This document shows positions 39,341 through 40,411 of a DNA stretch of 40,411 nt, piece by piece. The DNA lies in IMG/VR virus record IMGVR_UViG_3300025030_000235, positions 1 through 40,411 of that record; one strand, 5' to 3'. The stretch comes from a virus. Each line of letters begins with the position of its first letter. Position 1 is the first letter of the stretch. The position numbers and the translations under genes are program-made. The notes beneath the pieces were generated by a model. That model saw only the letters and a program-made list of their open reading frames with translations, was not told the DNA's origin and searched no databases.

Positions 39341-40411
39341 GTGAGCGCGATCGTGCCGGTCGAGAGCCGGTCGCTTATTTCCCGCGTCCAGCAGCATGAC
39401 CGGCTCCGCTCCTACCTCACCGGCATCACCCCCGAGTACGCCACCAGCCTCGTGCGCGGCGCCTCCTACTCGGCCCGCGGTCAGACGAAGTTGTTCGAGA
39501 CGATCCTTGCCCGTGACCCGATCGCCGGCACCGCGGCCGACAAGCGCACCGGTAACCTGCTCTCGGCAGCGTGGACCTTTGCAGCGGTCGACGAACCGAC
39601 CGAGCGCGCAGCGGCGCCGCTCCTCGCGGCCCTCCCACCGGCGGGCTTCCAGCGCGCGATCCAGTGGCTCGGCCAGGCGCCGCTCTACGGCTACGCGGTC
39701 GCCGAGATCGAGTGGGCGCCCGACAGCTCCGTCGCGCGCCTCATCCCGATCCCCTACGATGCGCTCGACACCACGATGGGGCAGCTCGTGCTCTACCTCG
39801 ACGGCCACGCAACGCCGATCGTCGAGGTGCAGGGCTCCACGCAGACCGCGTTCTTCGGCCAGCCGGACCCCGAGGTCCGTCGCCGGCTCATCGTAGTGAC
39901 GGCCGACGAGCACGACCCGGCCTCTGCCGCGATCCTCCGCCGCGTAGTCGGGCCCTGGCTGGTGTCGAGTTTCCTCATCCGCGACTGGGCGCGATACCTC
40001 GAGCGGTTCGGGAACCCGCTAGTCACCGGGAAGTACCCGCGCGGCGCGCCGCCCAACGACACTGGCCAGGCCGCGCAGGACTCGCTCCTCGAAGCACTGG
40101 AGGCGCTGCACGCCAACGCCCGCGCCGCATTCCCGGACGATATTGTGGTGGAGCTGCTGGCTGATGCGCGGGCCGACGCGTCGGGCGCCTTCGACAAGCT
40201 GCTCGACCGTTGCGAGCGCCGGATCGTCCGCACGATCCTCGGCCAGGACACGACGACAATGGCCGGCGAGTACGGATCGCGGGCGTCCGACGAGGTGCGT
40301 GAGCGGGTCGAGGACTCGATCGCCGAGCGCGACGCCGGGATGGTGCAGGAGGCGCTGAACGAGCAGCTCGTCAAGCCGCTCGAGGCGGTGAAGACCAAGG
40401 GCCGACGGGCG
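39341..40411 (+). CDS. Portal protein, DUF935 (Mu gp29-like), 3' end cut off
   Basis: The frame is open from GTG 39341 to the end of the window (357 residues, no stop), so the gene continues beyond the window. LLSAAWTFAAVD, LYGYAVAEIEWAP, LERFGNPLVTGKYP and TILGQDTTTMAGEYG are typical of DUF935/gp29 portals of Mu-like phages. The portal is the dodecameric ring through which DNA enters and leaves the head. GAGGG lies 7 bases before the start. It follows the terminase region, which fits the late gene order. Confidence 0.88.
   Translation, partial: MSAIVPVESRSLISRVQQHDRLRSYLTGITPEYATSLVRGASYSARGQTKLFETILARDPIAGTAADKRTGNLLSAAWTFAAVDEPTERAAAPLLAALPPAGFQRAIQWLGQAPLYGYAVAEIEWAPDSSVARLIPIPYDALDTTMGQLVLYLDGHATPIVEVQGSTQTAFFGQPDPEVRRRLIVVTADEHDPASAAILRRVVGPWLVSSFLIRDWARYLERFGNPLVTGKYPRGAPPNDTGQAAQDSLLEALEALHANARAAFPDDIVVELLADARADASGAFDKLLDRCERRIVRTILGQDTTTMAGEYGSRASDEVRERVEDSIAERDAGMVQEALNEQLVKPLEAVKTKGRRA

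Noticed and set aside
38213-39913. Long minus-strand frame across the portal region
   Set aside because: It overlaps several plus-strand genes with good ribosome sites and the DUF935 portal, and shows no domain.
1-40411. Diversity-generating retroelement or reverse transcriptase
   Set aside because: No reverse transcriptase motif was seen and no template/variable repeat pair beside the tail tip gene.

Overview
The window is almost wall-to-wall bacteriophage. It is roughly two-thirds G+C by eye, densely packed, with many GTG starts and 1-4 base stop/start overlaps. It carries a full temperate siphovirus-type set: tail genes, lysis genes, a tyrosine integrase beside a partial tRNA-Glu, a CI/Cro-type switch, replication and recombination genes, terminase, and the start of a Mu gp29-like (DUF935) portal that runs off the right end. 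An i-spanin plus Pro-rich o-spanin pair points to a Gram-negative host; the sequence does not allow a closer host call. The tRNA fragment (likely attP) lies between the lysis genes and integrase, inside the phage genome rather than at its ends, so this looks like the free or circular form (virion or metagenomic contig), not an integrated prophage. The missing head genes would lie between the portal at the right end and the tail tube at the left end.

Layout: 1-11286, tail tube, tail-assembly chaperone (probable -1 frameshift), tape measure, gpL-like and DUF2460-like tip genes, and a large tip/host-recognition protein. 11298-14505, lysis region: XhlA-like membrane protein, M15 peptidase endolysin, two genes of unknown role, holin-like protein, i-spanin and o-spanin. 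14578-15935, attP core and integrase (minus strand). 16001-18613, minus-strand repressor operon: CI-like S24 repressor followed by two exported proteins and two small proteins, a likely lysogenic-conversion cassette. 18694 onward, rightward early genes: Cro-like, possible CII-like, HTH protein, HNH-AP2 endonuclease, a possible recombination protein, SbcD, GIY-YIG endonuclease, SbcC, DnaQ-like exonuclease, and a string of tiny Cys-pair proteins. 31429-33005, initiator and DnaC-type loader; the initiator gene contains five 11-bp iteron-like repeats that may be the origin. 33668-35040, adenine methyltransferase and VRR-NUC nuclease. 35840-37737, small and large terminase. 39341-end, portal.

The most interesting items are the repressor-linked exported proteins (one a lamin-tail-domain protein), the iteron array inside the initiator gene, the DnaJ-like Cys motifs and frameshift in the tail chaperone, the 30-residue repeats in the tape measure, an SbcC with a split zinc hook, and the attP core flanked by paired heptamer repeats. 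All functional calls are from sequence reading alone; no database search was run.
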